The notes beneath the pieces were generated by a model. That model was not told where the DNA came from. It saw only the letters and a list, made by a program, of their open reading frames with translations, and made no database searches. 33,503 nt of DNA from a virus: positions 1-33,503 of IMG/VR virus record IMGVR_UViG_3300022934_000085, one strand, 5' to 3'. Shown here piece after piece: positions 24,119 to 31,008 of the stretch. The position numbers were made by a program, and so were the translations under genes. Within the stretch, counting starts at the first letter, position 1; each line of letters opens with the position of its first letter.

Positions 24119-24622
24119 ATGCTCAAGAAAGCAAGTATTATTATTGCTATGAGTTTATTCACATTATCAGCATATGCGGTTGATGTACCAATCAGTGGAA
24201 CTGTACAATCACGTTGTGTGATTACGACAGATACACCCGGTACGTACGGTAACCCAAATGCATACACACTTACAACTTCATCATCAGACGGTGGTGTACA
24301 ACCTATAGTGAGATATGATGTCACATTAGCTGATGCTTATTATGCACAAATTACTACACCAACATCATTTGATACAAGTCCTTCGCTTACTGATACAGTA
24401 ACTTGGACAGGATCGACTGAAGTAAGTAGTGTGAGTGATGCAACTAACATGGCAAGTTATGAAACAAATAAAACTACATTTGGCCAGACAACACAATATG
24501 ATTTAACTGCCACTGGCTCAACTTGGTTTAAATCTACTTCTGTTGCTACTAACGGTGGAAATAAAGCATTTCCAGGCGGTAACTATTCAGCGACAGTAGA
24601 AGCTGTATGCGTAGCAAAATAA
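24119..24622 (+). CDS. exported fimbrial-subunit-like protein
   Basis: 167 residues: signal peptide ending SAYA, then VDVPISGTVQSRCVIT and a C-terminal GGNYSATVEAVCVAK. The Cys near the start, the Cys near the end and the Thr/Ser-rich beta-strand composition match spore-coat-U/Csu-type pilin domains, in which the two Cys are disulfide-linked. SD AGGAG upstream. A phage-encoded fimbrial-like protein is unusual; it may be an envelope or virion surface protein. Confidence 0.72.
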   Translation: MLKKASIIIAMSLFTLSAYAVDVPISGTVQSRCVITTDTPGTYGNPNAYTLTTSSSDGGVQPIVRYDVTLADAYYAQITTPTSFDTSPSLTDTVTWTGSTEVSSVSDATNMASYETNKTTFGQTTQYDLTATGSTWFKSTSVATNGGNKAFPGGNYSATVEAVCVAK

Positions 24623-25006
24623 ATGTATAAATATTTCATATCACTTTTGTTGATTGTTTTTTCATGCAGCACTTTTGCACATGAAATGACACCAACTTAT
24701 CCTAAGTGGAAGTATGCCTATATGGATGACTTATTAGTTACCCGTATGGAAATTTTCAATAAGAGAAGTGATGTTGAATATTACGAGTTAGGGGTGTTCG
24801 ATAAAGACTGGAGGCCTATTCCATTTGTTTCGCAATATACAATTTTAAATATAAAATACCTAGAGCGTGTAGAAGTAGATGTTTATATTAGAGAGATTGA
24901 TAAATTTAATGCCGAATATATATGTAGTAGGTCAAAAATGAAAACAGAAGATCTAAGGTCATCTAGTATTTCATCAAAAATATGTTCTCGATTCAAACAT
25001 GAATAG
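24623..25006 (+). CDS. exported beta-domain protein, possibly chaperone-like
   Basis: 127 residues: signal peptide ending STFA, then a single beta-rich domain (TRMEIFNKRSDVEYYELGVFDKDWRPIPF, followed by a ERVEVDVYIRE strand) and two late Cys. The strand pattern recalls the N-terminal domain of periplasmic pilus chaperones, which would fit the fimbrial-like gene just upstream, but no diagnostic residues were identified. Starts directly after the preceding stop. Confidence 0.6.
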   Translation: MYKYFISLLLIVFSCSTFAHEMTPTYPKWKYAYMDDLLVTRMEIFNKRSDVEYYELGVFDKDWRPIPFVSQYTILNIKYLERVEVDVYIREIDKFNAEYICSRSKMKTEDLRSSSISSKICSRFKHE

Positions 25007-25008
25007 GC

Positions 25009-25449
25009 ATGAAAAAATTATTATTAATATTATCACTTTTATCCAGCACCGCATTCGCTAACAGCAATTCTTTAAATCTTCAATTACCTAATGGTCAAAA
25101 CAACTATTCTTCTGATAAGTTTAAAGCAGGAGATTTAGATTGTCAAAACGCTATTGGCGGTAGTACTAACTTAGAGTTTGGTGTAACTGGACTTATAGAT
25201 AATTATCAAAGTCCTTTTGATAACAATACCACTGTAGGTAATAGCACAAAGGATATTGGTGTGTATGCAAGAATTACGATACCACTTGACGGTCCAAAAG
25301 AACGTATTAATTGCAACACACTCTATCAATTAGAATTAAAGAAGAAAAGACTGGAAGTTTTAAAATTAGAACAAGAACTTAAGAAGTTAAGAGAATTACA
25401 ACTTAAAAATAAACTTAACAATAACGTTAAGATAGAAAAAACAAAATAA
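25009..25449 (+). CDS. exported protein with C-terminal coiled coil
   Basis: 146 residues: signal peptide ending TAFA, an Asn/Ser-rich mature start, LDCQNAIGGSTNLEFGVTG, KDIGVYARITIPLDGP, then a Lys/Leu-rich coiled coil (about 105-140). The segment GVYARITIPL resembles porin-like or tail-associated envelope strands seen in marine phages. Function unknown. Confidence 0.8.
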   Translation: MKKLLLILSLLSSTAFANSNSLNLQLPNGQNNYSSDKFKAGDLDCQNAIGGSTNLEFGVTGLIDNYQSPFDNNTTVGNSTKDIGVYARITIPLDGPKERINCNTLYQLELKKKRLEVLKLEQELKKLRELQLKNKLNNNVKIEKTK

Positions 25450-25461
25450 TCTGGAGAGGAC

Positions 25462-25995
25462 ATGGCTAAAAATTTAGGAGATGAACTTGAAAATATGGAA
25501 GAGGGTATAGAAAACCTTAAAAATAAAGAGTTTCGTATCCTTGGTTTTAAAGTAAGTTTTATGTCAATATCTGCTCTTCTTGCAGTTATTGGTAGTGTTC
25601 TTGGTGCATTGTATGGTGGTTTTCTAATGTATCAAAAAGTAGAACAGGCTATAGAATTTGTAGAACAACAAGAAGAATACGAAGCAAAAATCAATGCATA
25701 TGACAAACGTATGGAAATCATGGAATCCAAAATGGAAGACACTGTAGAATATACACGTGATATCAAAGGTGGATTACGTGATGACATACTGCGCATTGAA
25801 CAACAAGCAGATAGAACTGAAGACATGGTTCGTAAAAGTGTAGATGATGTACGTAATATGATAACTGATGCTGAGAGTAGATTCGAAACTAAGAGAGATA
25901 GTTTAAGAGAATCAGTAAGTCGTGACACTAAAGAGTTAGAAGATAGACTTATGAAAAAAATACAAAGAGCATTAGACAATCCATTAGCAAATTAG
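25462..25995 (+). CDS. membrane-anchored coiled-coil protein
   Basis: 177 residues. Acidic N-terminal helix, a membrane segment at about 33-56 (SISALLAVIGSVLGALYGGF), then more than 100 residues of charged coiled coil (ESKMEDTVEYTRDIKGGLRDD and RDTKELEDRLMKKIQ). It probably spans the inner membrane with the coil in the periplasm or cytoplasm. SD GGAGAGG. Spanin-like or envelope-binding roles are possible, but not shown. Confidence 0.8.
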   Translation: MAKNLGDELENMEEGIENLKNKEFRILGFKVSFMSISALLAVIGSVLGALYGGFLMYQKVEQAIEFVEQQEEYEAKINAYDKRMEIMESKMEDTVEYTRDIKGGLRDDILRIEQQADRTEDMVRKSVDDVRNMITDAESRFETKRDSLRESVSRDTKELEDRLMKKIQRALDNPLAN

Positions 25996-26003
25996 TATAA
26001 ATA
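25996..26003 (+). promoter_or_regulatory. T4-type late promoter before riboswitch
   Basis: TATAAATA immediately after the upstream stop codon. Transcription would start near 26009, a few bases before the P1 stem of the glutamine aptamer, so the riboswitch leader forms the first part of the late mRNA. Confidence 0.7.
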
Positions 26004-26013
26004 GTAATACATT

Positions 26014-26066
26014 AAACGTTCACCCGAAAGGGCGGAAGTAGGCAATCGCTGAAGGAACGCACCTAA
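26014..26066 (+). promoter_or_regulatory. glutamine riboswitch (glnA / Downstream-peptide RNA)
   Basis: The aptamer consensus is visible: CGTTC (26017-26021) pairs with GAACG (26055-26059) as P1. CCC-GAAA-GGG (26023-26032) forms P2. The conserved CGGAAGTAGG (26033-26042) and GAAGGAACGCACC (26051-26063) segments match glnA RNA as I know it. TAGG (26039-26042) can pair with CCTA (26062-26065) as a pseudoknot. TCACCC (26020-26025) can alternatively pair with GGGTGA (26081-26086), which includes part of the Shine-Dalgarno. Glutamine binding would then free the SD, giving an ON switch. Confidence 0.9.
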
Positions 26067-26089
26067 CCATTAACTAGGGAGGGTGACTA

Positions 26090-26191
26090 ATGACTTACAG
26101 ACCATTTTCGTGGAAGAGGTTTTGTAAAGCACGTGATCGTGCTAGAGTTCATAGAATTCTAAGCTATCGCTTGCTGCATAAAGCTGCTTAA
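26090..26191 (+). CDS. 33-residue basic peptide under glutamine riboswitch
   Basis: ATG at 26090 follows SD GGGAGGG (26077-26083); TAA at 26189-26191. Sequence starts MTYRPFSWKRFCKARDRARV. Of 33 residues, 10 are Lys or Arg and only one is acidic. In cyanobacteria the same riboswitch class controls small basic glutamine-synthetase inactivating factors (IF17), so this may be a phage-made inhibitor or modulator of host glutamine synthetase. That function is inferred from riboswitch context and charge only; no homology was established. Confidence 0.8.
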   Translation: MTYRPFSWKRFCKARDRARVHRILSYRLLHKAA

Positions 26192-26406
26192 TATATTTTA
26201 TTATTAGGCTTAACAACCTTCGGTGCACATACTGCGGTGTATGATAAGAACTTCGGTTCATCATCACCAACTCTGTTATTAGGCACTGGAGGTTGATTAT
26301 TGAGTCTTTCTGCAAAATATTTACAGTGATTGATATCATTAAAATACATATCTTGACTTACAATTTTTGTTCCTAGATAAACTATAAGTAAGAATGCATG
26401 TGTCAT
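26188..26406 (-). CDS. small possibly exported phage protein
   Basis: 72 residues. Hydrophobic N-terminus (THAFLLIVYLGTKIV) resembling a signal peptide or anchor, then MYFNDINHCKYFAERLNNQP and a later VCAP with Cys. The layout resembles a marine phage family I recall, with a short signal followed by FxxxxxCxYxAxxLN. Last gene of the minus-strand operon; its end overlaps the plus-strand riboswitch peptide by 4 bases (convergent). Confidence 0.7.
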   Translation of the reverse strand: MTHAFLLIVYLGTKIVSQDMYFNDINHCKYFAERLNNQPPVPNNRVGDDEPKFLSYTAVCAPKVVKPNNKIY

Positions 26407-26407
26407 T

Positions 26408-26626
26408 TTATTCTTTTTTTTCTATATCAGAAAATCTAGGCTTTTCTCTTAATTCCAATTGAGATTTAAATTTATGTTTAACTGGTTCTGAATTATTACA
26501 TGAACTAATTAGTATCTTGATAGCTTTGTACCCGTCTCCTACAAACATAAGATTATCTTTAAAATATAATTTAGCTTTGACGGCGTTATCTAAGTCTAAA
26601 ACAAAGTTTTCATGTTTGAATATCAT
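26408..26626 (-). CDS. small hypothetical protein
   Basis: 72 residues, mixed charge, with a hydrophobic strand (AIKILISSC) and a basic tail. No recognised motif. It lies between the Cys-rich small gene (17-base overlap) and the terminal gene of the minus-strand operon, so it is probably translated by coupling, as its own SD is weak. Confidence 0.6.
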   Translation of the reverse strand: MIFKHENFVLDLDNAVKAKLYFKDNLMFVGDGYKAIKILISSCNNSEPVKHKFKSQLELREKPRFSDIEKKE

Positions 26627-26759
26627 CTTCTATTTTATCACATTTACATTGTTGACACACATCGTTCATACACTCTTGACAACTACTATCATAGCAATGG
26701 CATCTGTGTCCGCAATATTTACAATATCTTTCTTCACCTACATTTGATTGTCCTAACAT
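26610..26759 (-). CDS. 49-residue Cys-rich (zinc-ribbon-like) protein
   Basis: Short gene with a strong SD (AAAGGAG) upstream. The sequence contains nine Cys in 49 residues: CKYC, CHC, CQEC and CQQCKC, spaced like treble zinc-binding knuckles. It would bind one or two zinc ions, possibly as a DNA- or protein-binding adaptor. It overlaps the next gene by 17 bases. No family assigned. Confidence 0.72.
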   Translation of the reverse strand: MLGQSNVGEERYCKYCGHRCHCYDSSCQECMNDVCQQCKCDKIEDDIQT

Positions 26760-26774
26760 GACAACTCCTTTCGT

Positions 26775-27266
26775 TTACCAAGTTCTTGGATGTCCAAACA
26801 TATCAATAACTATCATAAATCCACCAATCAACACACCAGCAGCAACACAAACTGCAAGAATAATTCCTATTGCATTCATTATTTCTTGTCTTCTTTGTTC
26901 TTGATCGTATATTGCTTTTTTTCTATCTTTACGAATTTGTGCTTGTAATGCTAGTATCTCGTTCCAACTGTTTGGTCCATGTGTAAAATTTACAAAGTTT
27001 TTTAACTCTTTTTCCATCTCTTCTGCTTTTTTCTTAGCAGCAAAGATGTCCATTGCTTCTTGTTCAATACTCGAACCATTGAATAGTTTCTTAAACAATG
27101 GTGGTTTCTTGTTCATCTTTTCGGCTTGATCAATGTCTGCAACGGCGCCCATCCAACGCCCCATGTCTCCATACATTGACTCTATATCTCTACCGACTTC
27201 AAACCCTTTCTTGATGGTATTGAACGCAGTAGTTGCCATAGCTATAGCACTAATTGGATCAATCAT
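26775..27266 (-). CDS. conserved T4-like phage protein with C-terminal membrane anchor
   Basis: 163 residues. N-terminal MIDPISAIAMATTAFNTIKKGFEVGRDIESMYGDMGRWMGA, a charged helical centre (AAKKKAEEMEKELKNFVNF, GPNSWNEILALQAQIRKDRK) and a C-terminal membrane segment (about 131-155). I recall close relatives in marine T4-like phages, all of unknown function. SD GGAGTT and a late promoter precede it, so it is a late product. Confidence 0.85.
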   Translation of the reverse strand: MIDPISAIAMATTAFNTIKKGFEVGRDIESMYGDMGRWMGAVADIDQAEKMNKKPPLFKKLFNGSSIEQEAMDIFAAKKKAEEMEKELKNFVNFTHGPNSWNEILALQAQIRKDRKKAIYDQEQRRQEIMNAIGIILAVCVAAGVLIGGFMIVIDMFGHPRTW

Positions 27267-27288
27267 AGTAACTCCTCTTCTTCAGTAC

Positions 27289-27296
27289 TATTTATA
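27289..27296 (-). promoter_or_regulatory. T4-type late promoter, minus strand
   Basis: TATAAATA on the minus strand (TATTTATA on plus), 23 bases from the start codon of the gene ending at 26775. It faces away from the tmRNA promoter, whose -35 begins 10 bases further on, making a compact divergent promoter pair. Confidence 0.7.
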
Positions 27297-27305
27297 AAAT
27301 AATCC

Positions 27306-27334
27306 TTTACAAACGGCAAATTATGTGGTATAAT
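27306..27334 (+). promoter_or_regulatory. sigma70-like promoter of tmRNA
   Basis: TTTACA at 27306-27311, 17-bp spacer, TGG then TATAAT at 27329-27334. The expected start is near 27341, upstream of the tmRNA acceptor piece. Confidence 0.82.
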
Positions 27335-27340
27335 ATATAC

Positions 27341-27606
27341 TATATAACGATGAAGCAAAGTGAAAAGTTCACTGGACTCGGGGGCGGTACCCGACAGCTC
27401 CACCAAAAACATTCGATTATCGCGAGTAGTTTTGATGGGGCTGAAATAGGATCGACAGGTACGTAATAGCGATGTGGAGTTATCCGGATGTAAGCTCGGT
27501 TAATGCGAACAAAACTATAAATGCAAACGATAATTTTGCACCTCAAGAGTTAGCGCAAGCCGCTTAATTCTTATGAGCCCGGAGGAGCTTGGAAACAGAA
27601 TCCTCC
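27341..27606 (+). ncRNA. ssrA: circularly permuted (two-piece) tmRNA
   Basis: The acceptor piece comes first: T-arm TCGGG/CCCGA (27378-27394, seven-base loop GGCGGTA), then CAGCTCC, A and encoded CCA ending at 27405. A 31-base internal segment (27406-27436) flanked by AAAAC/GTTTT leads to the coding piece, which starts GGGGCTGAAATAGGATCGACAGG at 27437. GGGGCTG pairs over all 7 bp (one G-T) with CAGCTCC. The tag frame from GCA at 27523 reads ANDNFAPQELAQAA, with stop TAA at 27565-27567. A hairpin GGAGGA/TCCTCC lies at 27581-27606. The order is that of alphaproteobacterial tmRNA. Mature ends and the P2 helix were not resolved. Confidence 0.93.
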
Positions 27607-27624
27607 ACCTTTAAGGAGAAACAC

Positions 27625-27846
27625 ATGGCGGAAGAAAAGAAAAACGGAATAGTGCAGAAAGAAGATCACAACGAGTTCGAACTCGCACTGCGATTCTTAG
27701 GAAATGAACTCATCGCGATCAAACTCGCGGCAACAAACTTCAACGGCAAGTTAATTGTGTACAGTATACTACTACTCTTTCTTACATTCATGATAATGGA
27801 AGTCTTCGGCCTCGCTGAACTCTTTGGTTATGGGATGCAAGAATAA
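27625..27846 (+). CDS. small membrane protein
   Basis: 73 residues from the ATG at 27625 (SD AAGGAG); a longer frame from 27589 runs into the tmRNA. Charged N-terminal half with ALRFLGNELIAIKLAATNFNG and a membrane segment at about 43-62 (LIVYSILLLFLTFMIMEVFG). It could be transcribed together with the tmRNA because no terminator is seen between them. GC is locally higher than in neighbouring genes. Confidence 0.8.
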   Translation: MAEEKKNGIVQKEDHNEFELALRFLGNELIAIKLAATNFNGKLIVYSILLLFLTFMIMEVFGLAELFGYGMQE

Positions 27847-28001
27847 TGTGGGGAAGAATAATTGAATGGACAGGTGGCGTAGGATATAAACCACCTAAAA
27901 AAAGGAGAAAGATCATGGCACCAAATCCACACTACATTAACATGTTAATTAATTTTAGCATACTTGGTACATTGATATATGTGGCAATACAAGTATCGTG
28001 A
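27846..28001 (+). CDS. small membrane peptide
   Basis: 51 residues from the ATG at 27846, which overlaps the previous stop by one base. It contains a basic KPPKKRRK stretch and a C-terminal hydrophobic helix (NMLINFSILGTLIYVAIQV). An in-frame ATG at 27915 has a much better SD (AAAGGAG) and would give a 28-residue peptide of just the helix, so both forms may be made. Confidence 0.6.
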   Translation: MWGRIIEWTGGVGYKPPKKRRKIMAPNPHYINMLINFSILGTLIYVAIQVS

Positions 28002-28537
28002 ACAGAGAAACTCTTAAACAATATGCTAAACTAAGAAAATTACCTAAGTTTATAAAGTTAGGTGAGATCTCTGAGGAGGTATGTAGAAACTTTATAGATG
28101 TAGCCGAACCTTTGACAATTACAAACGATAGAAATATAAAAATGAGAAAAGAGTTTGGATTAGTTTATGAAGATTCAAAAAGTCCTCTTGGTAAAGTATA
28201 CGATTCAAGACACATAGATGATTTGGACGTGTCTTCTATAAGATGCATAAATAATTTTAATGAAAAGTTCAACTGGAGATTTGGTAAATTAAAGCCACAC
28301 TCAGAAATACCTGAACATTTAGATCCTGCAAGTTCTTACAGATTTTTGATAATATTATCAGGCTATTGTTACTTTATTTCAGAAAACGATTCAATAGAGT
28401 TAGTCGCTGGTGACGTATATTATGTCAATTCTGCGTATAAACATAAAGTAATAAATGGCGAATATGAAAGATTAGCACTTTTAGGTGAGATGAAAATAAA
28501 TGACAAAAACACTGAATTATTACGAACAAGAACCTGA
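27998..28537 (+). CDS. double-stranded beta-helix oxygenase-like protein (Asp/Asn hydroxylase type)
   Basis: 179 residues, GTG start overlapping the previous stop by 4 bases. The core has LKPHSEIPEHLDPASSYRF (HxD), LAGDVYYV-type strand (LVAGDVYYVN), then YKHKVINGEYERLALLGE with the distal His and Arg. HxD...H plus Arg is the Fe(II)/2-oxoglutarate site of aspartyl/asparaginyl hydroxylase-type proteins. The substrate is unknown. It is followed by a radical SAM gene in a 38-base overlap. Confidence 0.75.
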   Translation: MNRETLKQYAKLRKLPKFIKLGEISEEVCRNFIDVAEPLTITNDRNIKMRKEFGLVYEDSKSPLGKVYDSRHIDDLDVSSIRCINNFNEKFNWRFGKLKPHSEIPEHLDPASSYRFLIILSGYCYFISENDSIELVAGDVYYVNSAYKHKVINGEYERLALLGEMKINDKNTELLRTRT

Positions 28538-29393
28538 AAATAACACATTCATTGAAGTTGTTGCAGATGTCACTCATAGATGTAATATGAGCTGCAAAAA
28601 CTGTTATATACCAAATAGAGATATTCCCGACATGGATATCGATAAACTCATTGATTGTGTAAGTAAATTTCCAAAAAGAACTATGATAAGAATTATAGGT
28701 GCTGAACCTACGATGAGAAATGACTTACCTGAAATTGTCACAAGAGTAAAAAATGCAGGGCATAAGGTATGTTTACTTACAAACGGATTAAGGCTCGCAA
28801 AACAACATTATTGTCAACAGTTAAAAGATGCCGGATTAAGACATGTATACATCAGTATGAATGGAGTAGATGTTGATGATTGGTATGAAGAGATTGATGA
28901 ATTAAGATGCGCAACTAAAAAAGTTGAAGCGCTTCAAAATGCTAAAAAAATGAATTGGGTAATTGACATTGGTTGCATATTAGTTAAAGGACTTAATGAT
29001 GATGCGCCAACACGTATGATTAATCTTCTTAAAGATAACAATATCGAAAATTGTGTTATAAGATTTAAAAACGTAGGTCAAATTGGTAGATATATTGACG
29101 GGCCAAATCATAATATGGAATCTCTTACACAATTAGTTGCAGATCAGTTTAATTTATCTCTCGATCATATTGAAAAAAAGCACATACCAATTGAAAAAGA
29201 AAGCATACTATTTCCGGTGGATCCAAATGCTAAATTAGTTTACAAAAGTGGAATATGGATTAAACTTACAAATTGGGATTCTAAAGGTAAATACTCTCCA
29301 CTTTTAGATAGTAAAAGAAGAGGACGAATCACTCAAGATTTTAAAGTTGCACCATTTTTCGAGCATGTAAAGTTAAATGAATTTCAGTACTAG
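28500..29393 (+). CDS. radical SAM enzyme
   Basis: 297 residues. The [4Fe-4S]/SAM motif CNMSCKNC (Cys28, Cys32, Cys35), IGAEPTMRNDL (the GGE-type SAM loop) and VCLLTNG, VYISMNG strands fit a radical SAM barrel. The C-terminal part (about 200-297) has no Cys cluster, so no SPASM or twitch domain is fused. It overlaps the oxygenase-like gene by 38 bases. It could modify a peptide, nucleotide or sugar; context does not say which. Confidence 0.9.
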   Translation: MTKTLNYYEQEPENNTFIEVVADVTHRCNMSCKNCYIPNRDIPDMDIDKLIDCVSKFPKRTMIRIIGAEPTMRNDLPEIVTRVKNAGHKVCLLTNGLRLAKQHYCQQLKDAGLRHVYISMNGVDVDDWYEEIDELRCATKKVEALQNAKKMNWVIDIGCILVKGLNDDAPTRMINLLKDNNIENCVIRFKNVGQIGRYIDGPNHNMESLTQLVADQFNLSLDHIEKKHIPIEKESILFPVDPNAKLVYKSGIWIKLTNWDSKGKYSPLLDSKRRGRITQDFKVAPFFEHVKLNEFQY

Positions 29394-29988
29394 ATTCTTA
29401 GAAAAAATATCTCAGACAAAGTGGTGGATTGGTGCATCGATAGTAGATATAATAGATGAACCTGCTGAGATGAAAAGACTTTTTGATCTAGCATCTTCTG
29501 ATACTCAACACAGAAACTATAAGAATTTTTTAAAATTAAAAGATCGTTATCAACATTATACGCATTTTCATGCTGTGTACAAAGATGATAAACCTTTAGC
29601 GTTTAGTGGTATGTTTACACATACAGCTTATAAAGATTTTATAAGAATATGTGACAGAACATATTACTTTCCGGAATACAGATCAAACTCATTACAAAGA
29701 CCAAAGATAGATGCTGCAAGTAGATTCTTTTTACCTATTCAACATAAAATAGCTTATGAAGAAAACTATAAACCTTTTACGTCAATACAAGAAAAGAATC
29801 GTAGACAATCACTAAAAGTAACGCTTGATCACGTAAATAAGTTAAATGGCTTAAATTTTGTGTTGCTTGATGAATTAAGATTTGTAGGTTTAGGTGATGT
29901 TAACGACAACGTTAAGTTATGGCACACTATTGCTTGTGATGAAAGAGACTCTCAAGAACTTTCTGAGTTGTTGCCTGTAATGAAGTAA
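29377..29988 (+). CDS. phage protein of unknown function (GNAT-like layout)
   Basis: 203 residues. A strand/helix order with FHAVYKDDKPLAFSGMFTHTAY in the middle (resembling the acceptor strand of GNAT acetyltransferases), RTYYFPEYR and ASRFFLPIQHKIAYE further on. No certain acetyl-CoA loop is visible. It overlaps the radical SAM gene by 17 bases and converges with the minus-strand oxygenase-like gene in a 37-base tail overlap. Confidence 0.6.
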   Translation: MNFSTRFLEKISQTKWWIGASIVDIIDEPAEMKRLFDLASSDTQHRNYKNFLKLKDRYQHYTHFHAVYKDDKPLAFSGMFTHTAYKDFIRICDRTYYFPEYRSNSLQRPKIDAASRFFLPIQHKIAYEENYKPFTSIQEKNRRQSLKVTLDHVNKLNGLNFVLLDELRFVGLGDVNDNVKLWHTIACDERDSQELSELLPVMK

Positions 29989-30551
29989 TTACTGTATTTT
30001 TTAAAGAATTGTTCATATGGTAACATACTTCCAAGTTGAAGATTATATCTATCTTTATTACTTCGAATATTAAACACTGCATGTGGAATTTTAGTGTTCC
30101 ATGCATATACTGCGGGTCTATCAACTGATGTAGTATACATTTGATTATGAGCATAGACTTCAAGAGGACTATACTCATCTCCATTAGGATAGATTGGTAT
30201 GTACACACTCGTTTTTCTTATTGGATCAATGTGAGTTAAAAGATTATTTTTTGCATCGATGCGCATTACTGAACGTGCATAAACATCATCATCAAATACA
30301 TTTAAAATTTTATTGATCTCATTGAAAATCTTATCTTTAGGAAAATTTGTAACTTTAAGTTCTCCAATTTGATTATAATCAAGGTGTGGAACTACATTTT
30401 GAATTTCAGATATTAAATGTTCTGATATTTGAAACTTAAGTTTACACATTACTGTCTTTTTAATATCATCACTACATTCGTCAACATTTAAACATCTCTG
30501 CCTTCGTGTCTTTGGAGCGTATTGTTTTTTCTGTTCTTCACTAAACTTCAT
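29952..30551 (-). CDS. double-stranded beta-helix oxygenase-like protein
   Basis: 199 residues. The core has LLTHIDPIRKTSVYIPIYP (HxD plus Arg), then PAVYAWNTKIPHAVFN and KDRYNLQLG with the distal His and Arg. This is the same HxD...H...R layout as the genes at 27998, 30541 and 31002. Basic, with a Cys/Lys-rich N-terminus. Last gene of a three-gene minus-strand run of such proteins; overlaps the preceding gene by 11 bases. Confidence 0.75.
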   Translation of the reverse strand: MKFSEEQKKQYAPKTRRQRCLNVDECSDDIKKTVMCKLKFQISEHLISEIQNVVPHLDYNQIGELKVTNFPKDKIFNEINKILNVFDDDVYARSVMRIDAKNNLLTHIDPIRKTSVYIPIYPNGDEYSPLEVYAHNQMYTTSVDRPAVYAWNTKIPHAVFNIRSNKDRYNLQLGSMLPYEQFFKKYSNYFITGNNSESS

Positions 30552-31008
30552 TTAAAATATCTCTTGCTTCATCATAACTCATATCAAATATAGATAACTT
30601 AAACAGATAACGATCTTCACGACTCGCTTTCACCATGTGTTCTTCTTGCACATTGATGAGAGCTTTTTGATATTGATAAGAGTAAGTGTTGTGATTTTTA
30701 CGAAAAACAATAGGATCCTTTGAAGTTGAGAGTACAAAATTAATACAACACTGTGTACCTCGGTCTTGATGAAAGGGTAATGTAAATCCTTTCTCTTGTA
30801 TATAGAACCTTGGTTTGACTTCAACATTGAGAATCTTTTGAAAGTGATCAGACACAACACGTGCGTATCCAGTTACATCCTTTTTAATCAACCATTTCTC
30901 TATTGTGATTCCAGTCTTTGGATCTACAAAGGGTGCATATCCATTCATATCTCTTGACTCTTTGCGAATCATGTTCATATCAATATCGTAATTAATTTCT
31001 GTTAACAT
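30541..31008 (-). CDS. double-stranded beta-helix oxygenase-like protein
   Basis: 155 residues from the ATG at 31008, which overlaps the upstream gene's stop; a GTG at 31050 would extend it by 14 residues. Motif: FTLPFHQDRGTQCCINFVLS (HxD), KALINVQEEHMVKASREDRYLFKLSI (distal His, Arg). It matches the layout of its neighbours although overall sequence differs, suggesting ancient duplication. Confidence 0.75.
   Translation of the reverse strand: MLTEINYDIDMNMIRKESRDMNGYAPFVDPKTGITIEKWLIKKDVTGYARVVSDHFQKILNVEVKPRFYIQEKGFTLPFHQDRGTQCCINFVLSTSKDPIVFRKNHNTYSYQYQKALINVQEEHMVKASREDRYLFKLSIFDMSYDEARDILNEV

Noticed and set aside
24626-24633. TATAAATA at the start of the 24623 gene
   Set aside because: It is made of the codons for Tyr-Lys-Tyr right after the ATG, so a transcript from it could not encode that protein; chance match is likelier.
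27340-27546. Minus-strand open frame across the tmRNA
   Set aside because: It is an antisense shadow of the structured tmRNA, which is supported by acceptor-stem pairing, tag frame and promoter.
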